From positions 186,001 through 250,000 of the forward strand of contig NZ_JAIUZY010000001.1 of NCBI RefSeq assembly GCF_020171625.1: DNA of 64,000 nt. The letters are read 5' to 3'. The translations under genes were made by a program, and so were the position numbers. Positions 26,134 to 35,591 of the stretch are shown here, in pieces (the stretch's first letter is position 1; every line of letters begins with the position of its first letter). The notes beneath the pieces are model-generated. The model was not told the origin of the DNA, searched no databases, and saw only the letters and a list, made by a program, of their open reading frames with translations. Source of the stretch: Salipiger bermudensis (GTDB lineage Bacteria > Pseudomonadota > Alphaproteobacteria > Rhodobacterales > Rhodobacteraceae).

Positions 26134-27128
26134 TGGGCAACCCGCGTGGCTTCGACGGCGTCGAGCAGGCCTTCGGGCAGGGCGCCGGCCTCGTCCTGCG
26201 CCTCGTAGTAGGACTTCATCGTTTCGACCAGCGGCGCGGTGTCGAGCACGGTGTAGGTGGCCCCGTCCTCGACCATGCGCGCGATGCTCTCCTCGGCGAC
26301 CTGGAACATCAGCTCCTGCGACATGGCGCCGGCCTCGTCATAGGCCTTGAGCAGGCCCTCGCGGGTCTCGTCGTCGAGCGCCTCGAGCGCGTCTTCGTTG
26401 ACCATGAAACCGATCGACTGCCAGTACTCGTCCATCCGGGCGATGTTGGGGGCGACCTCGTTGAAGCGCATCGATTCCACCAGCGCGATGGGCGAGTTCA
26501 CCGCCTGGACGATGCCTTTCGAGATCGACTGGTAGACCTCGGTCCAGGGCAGGGTGATGACCTCGGTGCCGATGGCGTCCCAGGTCTCGATGGCGCTCTT
26601 GCTCTCGTGCATACGAAGCTTCAGGCCCTGGTAGTCCTCCGCCGTGGTGAGCGGCACGTTGGCGACGGTCACCCGGAACGGACCGCGCAGCACGCGGGTC
26701 GGATCGCCGAGCGGGCGCACGCCGGCCTGCGAGGCGGCATTGTCGAACCAGCCTTTCACCAGGTCCGAGTTCATGAAGCGCACCCAGTGGTCGTAATCGT
26801 CGAAGGCGAAGGCGGGGGTGGTCCAGTCGAGCGCCGGCTCCCACTTCTTCATGTAGCTGTAGCCCTCGGCGTAGATCTGGATGATGTTGGCCTGCAACTG
26901 TTCGAGCACCGCGTTCTCCTTGCCGAGCTGCTCGTTGGGGTAGACGGTGATCTTGAGCTCGCCGTCGGTGTATTCCTCGGTGAGTTCGGCGAATTTCTCG
27001 AACACCTGACCCTCGGGGCTGTCGACCGGCATCTTGGTCGCCATCTTCCATGTGGTCTCGGCATGGGCGGCTCCGCCCAGGATCATCGCAAGGCCCGTGG
27101 CCATGCTGAGAAGCGTCTTGGTTTTCAT
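26130..27128 (-). CDS. TRAP transporter substrate-binding protein (DctP family)
   Basis: A 332-residue periplasmic receptor. MKTKTLLSMATGLAMILGG ending AAHAE is a signal peptide with an AHA cleavage site. The mature part starts TTWKMATKMP and has GLKLRMHESKSAIETWDAIG and TEVITLPWTEVYQSISKG, the region that contains the conserved Arg binding the ligand carboxylate (here in KLRMHES). FNEVAPNIARMDEYWQ follows. GAGG lies about 10 bases before the ATG. The ligand is unknown; the operon context suggests a nitrogen-containing organic acid. Confidence 0.92.
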   Translation of the reverse strand: MKTKTLLSMATGLAMILGGAAHAETTWKMATKMPVDSPEGQVFEKFAELTEEYTDGELKITVYPNEQLGKENAVLEQLQANIIQIYAEGYSYMKKWEPALDWTTPAFAFDDYDHWVRFMNSDLVKGWFDNAASQAGVRPLGDPTRVLRGPFRVTVANVPLTTAEDYQGLKLRMHESKSAIETWDAIGTEVITLPWTEVYQSISKGIVQAVNSPIALVESMRFNEVAPNIARMDEYWQSIGFMVNEDALEALDDETREGLLKAYDEAGAMSQELMFQVAEESIARMVEDGATYTVLDTAPLVETMKSYYEAQDEAGALPEGLLDAVEATRVAQ

Positions 27129-27189
27129 TGGGATTAACCTCGATGTTGAAAGGTGGAGTGCCGGCTTTGCCGCCGGTCTTGAGGATGGC

Positions 27190-27999
27190 TCAGTCGTGCA
27201 GGCCCTTGGCCACGTGGTCGCGGACAAGGCCCGTGCCGATGGCGGCAAGGCGCTTGACCAACGCCTCGCCGGTCTCGGCCGAGCACAGGGTGGGATCGCA
27301 GCCATAGGCGCCGGTCTCCGTCGCCTCGAGCGCTTCGATGGGCGCCTGGATCTTGGCGCCGTCATAGACCACCGACGAAAAGCCGCCGATCTTCATGCCC
27401 TTGATCTCGCTGTCCGTGGGGGCGGGCCTGATCAGGTCGGCGCGGAGAAGGTCGGGATAGAAGTGCAGGCCGACCGAGGTCAGCGGGTCGCCGCCGTGGC
27501 CCGAGCTCGCCTTGGCGGTGTCGGCCCCGATGAGGGCGGGAAGTTCGCCATAGGCGACCTGCCAGAGATACATCGACGGGATGAAGAGCCCGGCCTTCTG
27601 GCGCCAGCGTAGCGCCACCTCGGTGATCGCGGGCACGTTGCCGCCATGGCCGTTGACGATCATCAGCTTGCGGATGCCGTGGCGCTCGAGGCAGCCGAAC
27701 ATGTCGTCGAGGATGCCGCAGAGCGTGGCGTGCGAGATCGAGATGCCGCCGTGGCTGCTCTCGAAATAGTCCTTGCCGCCGAAGGGAATGACGGGGGCCA
27801 CGAAGGTGGGGACACCCTCGGCACGCGCGCCCTTGGCAATCTCGATCGCCATCAGGTCGGCGGCCATGTAATCGCCCATCGGCGCGTGGATGCCCTGATC
27901 CTCGAGCGAGCCCATGGGCAGCAGAACCACCGCCTCGGACGTGAGTTCCTGGCGCGCCTCTTCCGAGGTCAGTTCCGCGATCCGGATCTTTTCGATCAT
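27190..27999 (-). CDS. Creatininase-family amidohydrolase with altered metal motif
   Basis: A 269-residue protein of the creatininase fold, which opens cyclic amides or cleaves small formamides using two metals. MGSLEDQGIHAPMGDY aligns with the family GSxExHGxHxPxxxD, but Gln35 stands where the metal His is usually found; Glu33, His38 and Asp43 are present. VNGHGGN (His118) is intact, as is SSHGGISIS. It lies between the DAO oxidase and the TRAP genes on the same strand, with gaps of 114 and 61 bases, so it could have its own promoter. True creatininase activity is uncertain. Confidence 0.78.
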   Translation of the reverse strand: MIEKIRIAELTSEEARQELTSEAVVLLPMGSLEDQGIHAPMGDYMAADLMAIEIAKGARAEGVPTFVAPVIPFGGKDYFESSHGGISISHATLCGILDDMFGCLERHGIRKLMIVNGHGGNVPAITEVALRWRQKAGLFIPSMYLWQVAYGELPALIGADTAKASSGHGGDPLTSVGLHFYPDLLRADLIRPAPTDSEIKGMKIGGFSSVVYDGAKIQAPIEALEATETGAYGCDPTLCSAETGEALVKRLAAIGTGLVRDHVAKGLHD

Positions 28000-28113
28000 G
28001 CTGTCATGTCCTTGTCATCTTGTCCGCCAGCGTTGACGGGGAGTGAACGGGGCGGCGCCCCTCGGGTCCAATTCAATCGGGTTGCGGGCCGATAAACGGA
28101 ATTTTTCGCCCGC

Positions 28114-29448
28114 TCATTCCGCTGCCGTCGCTACGGGGGCAGCGCCTGCGAGCGCCCCGAAACGCGACAGGCGGAAAGGGGCCGGGTCGACCAGAACTGT
28201 TTGATTCAACGCCATTTCCGAGGCGAGCTGTCCGGCGGCGGGGCCGATGCCGAAGCCGTGGCCCGAGAAGCCGGTGGCGATCACCAGCCCGGGGATCGCG
28301 GCGGCATGGTCGATGACCGGAACCGCGTCCGGGGTCACGTCGATGATCCCGCCCCATTTTTCAGCGATTTTCACGTCCCGGAAGGCGGGGAACACCTGCA
28401 CCACCGCGCGCAGCGCCTGATCGAGCAGGGCGTGCTGCGGTTCGGGATCGAGGACGCGGCAGCGCTCGAACGGGGTAACGCTGTCGGCACTCCAGCGCCG
28501 TGGCGTTCTGAGGCCGTCCCAGAGGCCGCGGTCGAGGGTGAGAGAGACCTCGCCGCGATGCGCTTTCAGACTTTTCATGAAGTGCGGCAGCAGGCGGAGG
28601 CTGTCTGGGGTGATCTGCACCTTGGCGCGGCCCCGGCGCGAGATCGTGTAGCCGCCGTCGAGCCGCGGACGGATGCCGAACTGGCCATTGCCGAGCGCGT
28701 ATTTCGGCCCGCCCGAGAGAGCTTCTGTGCGCATCACCGAGCCGCGCACCCGCAGCTGCGGCAGCGACACGCCGAGATTGCCGAGAAACAGCCGCGACCA
28801 CGCGCCGCCGGCGAGGATCGCGGCACCGCAGGGGATGCGGCCGCGCTCGGTCAGCACCGCCGAGAGGCGCCCGCCCTTGGTCTCGAGGGTGCGCACGGCG
28901 CAGTTGGTGAGGATCGCGGCCCCCTTGGCCCGGGCGCCCTTGGCCAGCGCGGGGGCGGCAAGGGCCGGTTCGGCACGGCCATCATCGGCGGTCAGAAGGC
29001 CGGCGCGGGCCGGCACGCTGCCACCGGGAAACCGCGCCTGCAACTGCGCCTCGGTCAGGCGTTGCGCGCCGATGCCGAAGGTCTCGGCGTCCTGCGCGAC
29101 GCTCTCGATCCACGCCATCTCGGCGTCGGTCCGGGCGGTGTAGACGATGCCGGTGCGGCGAAAGCCGGTGTCGTGGCCGGTGCGCTGTTGCAGCGTGTCC
29201 CAGATCCGCAGGCTCTCGATGCCCAAGGGGTACTCGGCGGCGTCGCGGCCCATGCGGCGCACCCAGCCCCAGTTGCGACTCGACTGTTCGCCAGCGATGC
29301 GGCCCTTCTCGATCAGGGCGACGCGAAAGCCCTGCTCGGCGGCCCAGAACGCCGCGGCGCAACCGACGATGCCGCCGCCGATGATGGCGAGGTCGACCTC
29401 GCCGGGCAGCTGGGCATCGCCTTCGACGGTGTCGACATAAGGTCTCAT
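28114..29448 (-). CDS. FAD-dependent oxidoreductase, D-amino-acid/sarcosine oxidase-like (DAO)
   Basis: A 444-residue flavoprotein. The FAD Rossmann motif DLAIIGGGIVGCAAAFWAAE is near residue 20, SSRNWGWVRRMGRD follows, and the C-terminal VPVIDHAAAIPGLVIATGFS with GHGFGIGPAAGQLAS is the second FAD contact typical of DadA/sarcosine-oxidase-like proteins. It probably removes a secondary or primary amine from an amino acid. ATG at 29448 overlaps the SDR stop (TGATG); a GTG one codon earlier is less likely. The amine substrate is unknown; an N-methyl amino acid would suit the hydantoinase neighbours. Confidence 0.85.
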   Translation of the reverse strand: MRPYVDTVEGDAQLPGEVDLAIIGGGIVGCAAAFWAAEQGFRVALIEKGRIAGEQSSRNWGWVRRMGRDAAEYPLGIESLRIWDTLQQRTGHDTGFRRTGIVYTARTDAEMAWIESVAQDAETFGIGAQRLTEAQLQARFPGGSVPARAGLLTADDGRAEPALAAPALAKGARAKGAAILTNCAVRTLETKGGRLSAVLTERGRIPCGAAILAGGAWSRLFLGNLGVSLPQLRVRGSVMRTEALSGGPKYALGNGQFGIRPRLDGGYTISRRGRAKVQITPDSLRLLPHFMKSLKAHRGEVSLTLDRGLWDGLRTPRRWSADSVTPFERCRVLDPEPQHALLDQALRAVVQVFPAFRDVKIAEKWGGIIDVTPDAVPVIDHAAAIPGLVIATGFSGHGFGIGPAAGQLASEMALNQTVLVDPAPFRLSRFGALAGAAPVATAAE

Positions 29449-30164
29449 CACAGCCCCGGCTCATAGCGCCAGTTGACCACCAGCTCCGAGACGCTGGCGG
29501 TGTTCGGCAGGGTGACGACCTCGGCCACGAGTTTGGCGAGGTCTTCGGGCTGGGTGATTTCGTGGCGCGGCAGGTCGTGGCGCAGGGTGAGATCGGTGGC
29601 CACGAAGCTGGGACAGACGGCGCAGGCGCGCACGCCGTCGTCCCAGCCCGCCCGCCGCGCGGCGTGGGAGAGCGCAACGGCGGCGTGCTTGGTCATCTGA
29701 TAGCCGGCATTGAGCCCGAGCACGCGCTTGCCCGAGGCCGAGGCGAGCACGATCACCCGCCCCGAACCGCTGCGGCAGAGCGCCGGCAGCGCCGCGCGGG
29801 TCAGGCGGAAGGGCGCCTTGATGTTGATCGAAAGCAGCGCGTCGAGCATCTCTTCCATCTCGTCGTCGGGTTGCGGCTTGTCCGGCATCAGCTCGAGCGG
29901 TCCGGCAATCCCGGCGTTGTTCACCAGCGCGTCGATGCGGCCGAAGCGTGCCTCGGTCGCCGCGACGAAGGCGCGGGCGTCCTCGGGCTTGGCCGCGTCG
30001 TAAGGAACCACCAGCGGATCGTATCGCGCCAAGCTCTCGGGCAGGCTGTCGGGGTCGCGCAGACCCAGCGACAGGGCATAGCCGCGCTCGGCGAGCGCAT
30101 GGGCGATCGCGGCACCGATGCCGCGGTTCGCGCCGGTGATCATCGCGACGGGGTTCTCGCTCAT
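29448..30164 (-). CDS. SDR-family oxidoreductase
   Basis: A 238-residue classical short-chain dehydrogenase. TGANRGIG at 10-17, NNAGIAG, catalytic Ser in VLASASGKRV and Tyr/Lys in YQMTK. It overlaps the ABC ATPase gene upstream by four bases and the DAO gene downstream by one, so it is firmly within the operon. Its substrate is unknown. A role on a hydroxylated or carbonyl intermediate of the imported compound is inference. Confidence 0.87.
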   Translation of the reverse strand: MSENPVAMITGANRGIGAAIAHALAERGYALSLGLRDPDSLPESLARYDPLVVPYDAAKPEDARAFVAATEARFGRIDALVNNAGIAGPLELMPDKPQPDDEMEEMLDALLSINIKAPFRLTRAALPALCRSGSGRVIVLASASGKRVLGLNAGYQMTKHAAVALSHAARRAGWDDGVRACAVCPSFVATDLTLRHDLPRHEITQPEDLAKLVAEVVTLPNTASVSELVVNWRYEPGL

Positions 30165-31177
30165 GCGTGGACCTCCCGCATGGTCGCAGCCACCGGACCG
30201 GCCTTGATGCAGCGCACGTTCCAGCCGTCTCCGACCGGATCGAGCGGCGGCACGGCGCTGGCGCAGGCCTCCTCGGCGATCGGGCAGCGGGTGCGGAACG
30301 GGCAGCCCGAGGGGGGATTTGCGGGGCTCGGCAACTCGCCCTTCAGGATGCGGTCCGCGTCCGACCCCTCGTTCGGTTGCAGCGAGGGCGTCGCGGCGAG
30401 TAGCGCGCGGGTGTAGGGATGGGCGGGCGTGCCAAAGACCTTTTCGGCCGGCCCTTCCTCGACGATGCGGCCGAGATACATCACGACGATGCGGGTGCAG
30501 AGATGGCGCACCACGTGCAGGTCGTGGCTGATGAACATCATGGCGAGGTGGAGATCGCGGCGCAGATCCTCGAGCAGGTTCACCACCTGCGCCTGGATCG
30601 ACACGTCGAGCGCCGAGACCGGCTCGTCTGCGACGATGAAGTCGGGCCGGGTCGAGAGCGCGCGCGCCACCGCGATGCGTTGGCGCTGGCCACCCGAGAA
30701 CTCGTGCGGGCGGCGCTGTGCGGCCGAGGTCGGCAGGCCCACCTGTTCGAGCAGCCGCGCCACCTCGGCCTTGACCTCCGGGCCGGGCACGATGGCGTGG
30801 GTGCGCAGACCGTCAGCGATCTGAGCGCCGACGCTGCGGCGCGGGTCGAGCGAGCCGAACGGGTCCTGAAACACCATCTGCATCCGGCGCGAGAGCTTGC
30901 GCATCTCGGGGCCGGAGAGTGCCGAGAGGTCGTGCCCGTCAAAGCGCATGGCGCCGGTCGTGGGCAGGTCGAGCCCCATCATCATGCGGCCCAGCGTGGA
31001 CTTGCCGCAGCCAGACTCTCCGACGATCCCGACGGTCTCGCCACGGGCGATGGTCAGGCTCACGTCGCGCACCGCCCAGACGTCGTGCGCCCGGCCCAGA
31101 AGCCCGCGACGCGTGGGGAAGTTGCGCCCGAGATTTTCGGCCACGACCAGCGGTGCGGCGGTGTCATGCTCGCTCAT
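30161..31177 (-). CDS. Dipeptide/oligopeptide-type ABC transporter ATP-binding protein (DppF-like)
   Basis: A 338-residue ATPase. Walker A GESGCGKS at 53-60, Q-loop VFQDPFGSLDPR near 102-112, signature SGGQRQR at 161-167, Walker B IVADEP at 181-186, and the C-terminal oligopeptide extension with the Cys-rich CPFRTRCPIAEEACA stretch, which in relatives can hold an Fe-S cluster. It overlaps the fused permease-ATPase gene by four bases. It supplies the second ATPase of the heterodimer. Confidence 0.93.
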   Translation of the reverse strand: MSEHDTAAPLVVAENLGRNFPTRRGLLGRAHDVWAVRDVSLTIARGETVGIVGESGCGKSTLGRMMMGLDLPTTGAMRFDGHDLSALSGPEMRKLSRRMQMVFQDPFGSLDPRRSVGAQIADGLRTHAIVPGPEVKAEVARLLEQVGLPTSAAQRRPHEFSGGQRQRIAVARALSTRPDFIVADEPVSALDVSIQAQVVNLLEDLRRDLHLAMMFISHDLHVVRHLCTRIVVMYLGRIVEEGPAEKVFGTPAHPYTRALLAATPSLQPNEGSDADRILKGELPSPANPPSGCPFRTRCPIAEEACASAVPPLDPVGDGWNVRCIKAGPVAATMREVHA

Positions 31178-33030
31178 GTGACGGTCTCCCAGTGGAAGCA
31201 GCGGGTGACGCGGCCAGGGGCCGGGTGCTCTGCCGGAGGGGGATGAGCGCTGCAGCGCTCGGTGGCGAAGCCGCAGCGCGGCGCGAATCGGCAGCCGCGT
31301 GGCATCTGGCGCGGCGAGGGGACGGAGCCGGGGATCGCGGTCAGCCGCGCGGCCCCGCCCTCGGGGACGGAGGCGATCAGCGCGGCGGTGTAGGGGTGGC
31401 GCGGGCGCTCGAAGACCTCGGCCACGGGCCCTTCCTCGACCACCTCCCCGGCATACATCACCGTCACCCGGTCGGCGATCTCGGCCACCACGGCAAGGTC
31501 GTGGGTGACGAAGATCATGCCCATGCCCGGCGTGTCGCACTTGAGCTGCGCAAAGAGCTGCAGGATCTGCGCCTGAATGGTGGGATCCAGCGCGGTGGTC
31601 GGTTCGTCGGCGATCAGCAGGCGCGGGTTGTTGGCCACGGCCACGGCGATCATCGCACGCTGGCGTTGTCCGCCCGAAAGCTCGTGCGGGTAGGCGCGCG
31701 CCCGCTGCTCGGGGTCGGGGATGCCGACTTGACGCAGAAGCTCGACCACGCGCGTCTGCAGCGCCTCGCCCTCGACCTCGTGATGGGCGCGGATCGCCTC
31801 GGCCACCTGCTCGCCGATGCGCAGCACCGGGTTGAGCGCCGCGGCGGCGTCCTGGAACACCATCGACACTTCCTCACCGCGCAAGGTGCGGATGCCCTCT
31901 TCGTCGAGCTTGGCGAGATCCACCGCCTTGCCCGCGCGCGTGGTGTAGAGCGCCGTGCCGCCAGTGACGCGCAGCGTGTCCGGCAGCAGTCCGGTCATGG
32001 CGAGGCCGGTCAGGGTCTTGCCCGAGCCGCTTTCCCCGACCAGCGCCACGGTCTCGCCGGGGCGGACGGTCAGCGAAACGCGGCGCACCAGTTCCATGTC
32101 GCGCACGGCGATCGACATGTCTCGGATCTCGAGCAGGGGCGCGTCGGCCTCGGCCTCGAGCGACGTGATGCGCTTCTTGGCCGCCGCCGAACGCGGGCGC
32201 AGCCAGAGCGCGCCGCCGGCGGTGACGGCGCGGGGATCGAGCGCCGATTGCAGCCGGTCGCAGAGCAGGTTGAAGGTCAGGATGGTGCCGGCAAGCGCCA
32301 GCGACGGCCAGACCAGCAAGAGCGGCGCGACCTCCATGGCGCCGCGCGCCGAGCGGATCATCAGGCCCCACGAGGGCGTTGGCGGCACGACGCCAAGTCC
32401 GAGAAACGACAGCCCGCTCTCGATCACCATGGCCGAGGCCACCACAAGCGACATCTGCACCAGCAGCGGCGGCAGCACGTTGGGCAGGATGGTGCGCACG
32501 AGGATCGTCATCGGGTGCGTGCCCATGGCGCGCTGCGCGGTGACGAAGTCGAGACCGCGCACCTGCTGCGTGGCGGCATAGACCACCCGCGCATAGTTCG
32601 GGGTGTAGAGGATGGTCAGCGCCAGCACGAGCGGCCAGGTGCCCGCGCCGAGGATGGTCACCACCAGCAGCGCCAGAAGCAGCGGCGGAAGGCAGAGAAT
32701 GATCTCGGCCGCGCGCACCGTGACAAGCTCTACGGCGCCGCGGAAGTAGCCACCAAGGAGGCCGAGCGCGGTGCCGATGATGGCGGCGAAGATCGCCGAG
32801 CCGACGGCGATGAACAGCGAGGCCCGCCCGCCCCAGATCAGGCGCGAGAGCACGTCGCGGCCGAAATCATCCTGTCCGAGCCAGTGCCCGGCCGAGGGGC
32901 CTGCGAAGCGGTTGGGGATGTCCATGCCGCGCACGTCCTGCAGCGGCAGGACCGGGGCGAGCAGCACGGTGGCGACGATCAGCGCGGCGATGGTGCCGGG
33001 CAGGATCAGCTTGCGAACAGAGCGGCTCAT
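31174..33030 (-). CDS. ABC transporter permease-ATPase fusion (DppC-DppD)
   Basis: A 618-residue fusion. Residues 1-265 are a DppC-type permease with the [19 protein letters not shown] entry motif and the EAA-like coupling loop around [20 protein letters not shown] (165-184). After a linker near 270-297 comes a full ATPase: Walker A GESGSGKT at 332-339, [30 protein letters not shown], and the C-terminal [15 protein letters not shown]. Permease and ATPase of oligopeptide systems are normally separate, though such fusions are known. It starts directly after the DppB stop. Confidence 0.93.
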   Translation of the reverse strand: MSRSVRKLILPGTIAALIVATVLLAPVLPLQDVRGMDIPNRFAGPSAGHWLGQDDFGRDVLSRLIWGGRASLFIAVGSAIFAAIIGTALGLLGGYFRGAVELVTVRAAEIILCLPPLLLALLVVTILGAGTWPLVLALTILYTPNYARVVYAATQQVRGLDFVTAQRAMGTHPMTILVRTILPNVLPPLLVQMSLVVASAMVIESGLSFLGLGVVPPTPSWGLMIRSARGAMEVAPLLLVWPSLALAGTILTFNLLCDRLQSALDPRAVTAGGALWLRPRSAAAKKRITSLEAEADAPLLEIRDMSIAVRDMELVRRVSLTVRPGETVALVGESGSGKTLTGLAMTGLLPDTLRVTGGTALYTTRAGKAVDLAKLDEEGIRTLRGEEVSMVFQDAAAALNPVLRIGEQVAEAIRAHHEVEGEALQTRVVELLRQVGIPDPEQRARAYPHELSGGQRQRAMIAVAVANNPRLLIADEPTTALDPTIQAQILQLFAQLKCDTPGMGMIFVTHDLAVVAEIADRVTVMYAGEVVEEGPVAEVFERPRHPYTAALIASVPEGGAARLTAIPGSVPSPRQMPRGCRFAPRCGFATERCSAHPPPAEHPAPGRVTRCFHWETVT

Positions 33031-33987
33031 TCAGCGCACCAGAGAAATTCGGGGGTCGAGCAGGGCGTTCACCACATCCACGACGAGATTGAGAAACACG
33101 AAGAGCACCGAGATCGTCATCACGATGCCGACCACTTCGGGGTAGTCGCGCGCATCGACGGCGGCGACGAGGTAGCCAGAGAGGCCCGGCCAGTTGAACA
33201 CGAACTCGACCAGAACGGTGCCGCCGATCAGTGTGCCCATCTCGAGGCCGAGCACCGTGAGCACGGGGATCAGCGCGTTGCGCACCACGTGGCGGCGCAG
33301 GATCGGATTGCGCTTCAGCCCCTTGGCGCGGGCGGTGCGTACGTAATCGCGCTGCAGCACCTCGAGCACCGAGGCGCGGCTCATCCGGGTGATGACGGCG
33401 AGCAGCGACAGCGCCACGGTACAGGCGGGCAGCAGCAGCAGCTGCAGGTGTTCGAGCGGGTCGTCGGAGAACGGGGTGAAGCCGCCTGCGGGGAGCCATT
33501 GCAGCTTCTGCGCGAAGATCAGGATCACCACCGAGCCCACGACGAAGACGGGTGTCGAGAGCGAGGCCGAGGCGAAGAACGAGATCACCGCATCGGCCTT
33601 GCCGTCGGCCCGGATCGCCGCATAGGTGCCCAGCGGCACGCCGATGCCGGTGGCGATCAGCGAGGCCGCGAGGATCACCTCGAGCGTGCGCGGCAGGCGC
33701 AGGGCGATCTGCTCGATCACCGGCGCGCCGTCGCGGAACGACCCGCCGAGATCACCGGTGAGCACACCGGTCATATGGTCGATATATTGCTGCCAGAGCG
33801 GGGCGTTCAGCCCCATCTGCTCGCGCAGCGCGGCGACGGCCTGAGGGTCGGCGGCGACATTGCTCTGACTGAGCAGCAGCTCTGCCGGGTCGCCCGGGAT
33901 GAGGTGCAGGAGAAGGAACACCACAGAGACGACGATCCAGACTAGGAACAGCGCCACGAGGCTTCTGGCAGCAATATATCTCAGCAT
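33031..33987 (-). CDS. ABC transporter permease (DppB-like)
   Basis: A 318-residue membrane protein. The N-terminal helix MLRYIAARSLVALFLVWIVV, the LIPGDPAELLL loop, FRDGAPVIEQIALRLPRTLE, and the coupling loop RTARAKGLKRNPILRRHVVRN (split as RTARAKGLKR and RRHVVRNALIP) are standard for DppB. It forms the channel with the permease half of the fusion protein. The stop abuts the next ATG with no gap, and it begins 10 bases after the binding-protein stop. Confidence 0.93.
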   Translation of the reverse strand: MLRYIAARSLVALFLVWIVVSVVFLLLHLIPGDPAELLLSQSNVAADPQAVAALREQMGLNAPLWQQYIDHMTGVLTGDLGGSFRDGAPVIEQIALRLPRTLEVILAASLIATGIGVPLGTYAAIRADGKADAVISFFASASLSTPVFVVGSVVILIFAQKLQWLPAGGFTPFSDDPLEHLQLLLLPACTVALSLLAVITRMSRASVLEVLQRDYVRTARAKGLKRNPILRRHVVRNALIPVLTVLGLEMGTLIGGTVLVEFVFNWPGLSGYLVAAVDARDYPEVVGIVMTISVLFVFLNLVVDVVNALLDPRISLVR

Positions 33988-33997
33988 GGGCTCAGCG

Positions 33998-35530
33998 TCA
34001 GCCCAGCACGGTTTCTTCCAGCGTCATGCCGGAATAGAAGACAAGCTGGCCGGGCATCACGGTGAACCCTTCTGCGTTGGCGCGCATCGCGTAGCCCTGC
34101 GAGCGCCATGACAGCCCGACGATCGGCACCGTATCGATGGCGATCTCTTCCAGCTCCTTGTAGATCGCCCTGCGCTCCTCGGTGTCGAAGGTGGCGCGGC
34201 CGCGTGCGAAAAGCTCGGAGATTTCCGGTGTTTCCATGCCGTGGCTGCGCACGAAGCTCGGGCTGAGCGAGCCGTCGAGCACGGTGGCAAGACCGTCGGG
34301 GTCGTTGTTCATCGCCGCGGTGCCCATGACGGCGAGATCGTAGCTGCCCTCGTTGCCCTTCTTCACGCGGGACGACCATTCCGGCAGGTCGAGCTGCACG
34401 TTGATGCCGATCATCGACAGATACGCCTGACAGACCTCGGCAGTGGACTGGTGCATCCCGTACTGCGCCGTCGACAGCATCACGCAGTCAAAGCCGTCCG
34501 GATAGCCTGCCTCGGCCAAGAGCGCCTGCGCCTTCTCGGGATCGTAGGCCCAGGAATTGGCCAGCTCGAGATTGTAGAACTCGGAGCCCTCCGCGATCGG
34601 CAGGTGCTCGAGCGCGCCGCCGCGGCCGTAGAACGCCGCCGCCGCGATGTCTTCGCGCTTGATGGCGTGGGCCACCGCCTGACGGACCTTCGGGTTGTCG
34701 AAGGGCGGGCGCGAGGCGTTGAAGGTCAGGTACATGAACGGGCCGTCGGTGGCCTGCAGCGCGAGCGCGTCATTGGCCTCGATCTGGTCCATCGCCTGCC
34801 ACGGCACGTATTCGATCAGGTCGACGTCGCCGGCCTCGAGCGCCGCCACGCGCAGGTTCTCGTCGGCATAGACGATGGCCTCGACGCCCGCCACCTTGGG
34901 CCGCTCGTCCTTGTAGTAGCCATCCCACGCCGAGAGCGAGATCGACACGCCGCGGTCGGCGCTGCCATACAGGAACGGGCCCGAGCCCATGGTGGTGTCG
35001 CGGGCTTCGCCTTTCTTGATCATCGGCATGTTGAAATGCGCGAACCAGCCCGGCAGAACCGCCAGCGGCTCGTCGGTGACCATGCGCACGGTCTTTTCGT
35101 CCGGGGTCTCGACCGAGGTGATCGCGGCGAGCTGGCCCTGCAGGTACGCGGCGCTGTCGGGCTTTTGCGCCTCGAGCACGTTCCAGGCGATGTCTTCGGA
35201 GGTGACGGGGGTGCCGTCATGCCAGGTGGCGTCGCGCAGGGTGAAGACCCATGCGCCATCGTCGTCGACATCCCAGCTCTCGGCCAGTTCGCCGCGCAGG
35301 GTGCCGTCGGGGCCATAGCCCAGAAGGCCGCGGTGGATCATCAGCTTGATGGTGCCGGCCGCCGTGCCGTTCGAGGCCCAGGCATCGAGACTCGGCGGAT
35401 ATGTCGAGAGGCCGAAGCGCAGTGTGCCGCCGTCCTGGGCATGGAGGGCCTTGGGTCCGAGAAAGCTCAGCGCGCCTGCGGCTGCGCCGGTGGTGGCGAG
35501 AAAGCCGCGACGGTTCATTCGCGTGGTCAT
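33998..35530 (-). CDS. ABC transporter substrate-binding protein (family 5, DppA-like)
   Basis: A 510-residue periplasmic receptor. MNRRGFLATTGAAAGALSF is a twin-arginine-style signal, with cleavage after ALHA. The mature part has LRFGLSTYPPSLDAWASNG, LAESWDVDDDGAWVFTLRD and ATWHDGTPVTSEDIAWN, the SBP family 5 pattern, and ends normally. Family 5 receptors bind peptides but also opines, nickel or other small solutes. Its place between hydantoinase and oxidase genes suggests a modified amino acid or cyclic amide rather than peptides. GGAG lies about 8 bases before the ATG. Confidence 0.93.
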   Translation of the reverse strand: MTTRMNRRGFLATTGAAAGALSFLGPKALHAQDGGTLRFGLSTYPPSLDAWASNGTAAGTIKLMIHRGLLGYGPDGTLRGELAESWDVDDDGAWVFTLRDATWHDGTPVTSEDIAWNVLEAQKPDSAAYLQGQLAAITSVETPDEKTVRMVTDEPLAVLPGWFAHFNMPMIKKGEARDTTMGSGPFLYGSADRGVSISLSAWDGYYKDERPKVAGVEAIVYADENLRVAALEAGDVDLIEYVPWQAMDQIEANDALALQATDGPFMYLTFNASRPPFDNPKVRQAVAHAIKREDIAAAAFYGRGGALEHLPIAEGSEFYNLELANSWAYDPEKAQALLAEAGYPDGFDCVMLSTAQYGMHQSTAEVCQAYLSMIGINVQLDLPEWSSRVKKGNEGSYDLAVMGTAAMNNDPDGLATVLDGSLSPSFVRSHGMETPEISELFARGRATFDTEERRAIYKELEEIAIDTVPIVGLSWRSQGYAMRANAEGFTVMPGQLVFYSGMTLEETVLG

Positions 35531-35591
35531 TGCAGGGGTCTCCTTGTCGGGTTGTGGCGGGCTCTTGCTGGCCCCGTTGAATTCGGTCGGA

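Noticed and set aside
24238-26208. A 656-residue plus-strand frame opposite the TRAP genes
   Set aside because: Charged, repeat-poor antisense composition, while the minus strand encodes typical DctM and DctQ membrane proteins.
30919-33945. A 1008-residue plus-strand open frame opposite the ABC genes
   Set aside because: The minus strand carries complete permease and ATPase motifs; the plus frame is Arg/His/Gly-rich with no recognisable domain.
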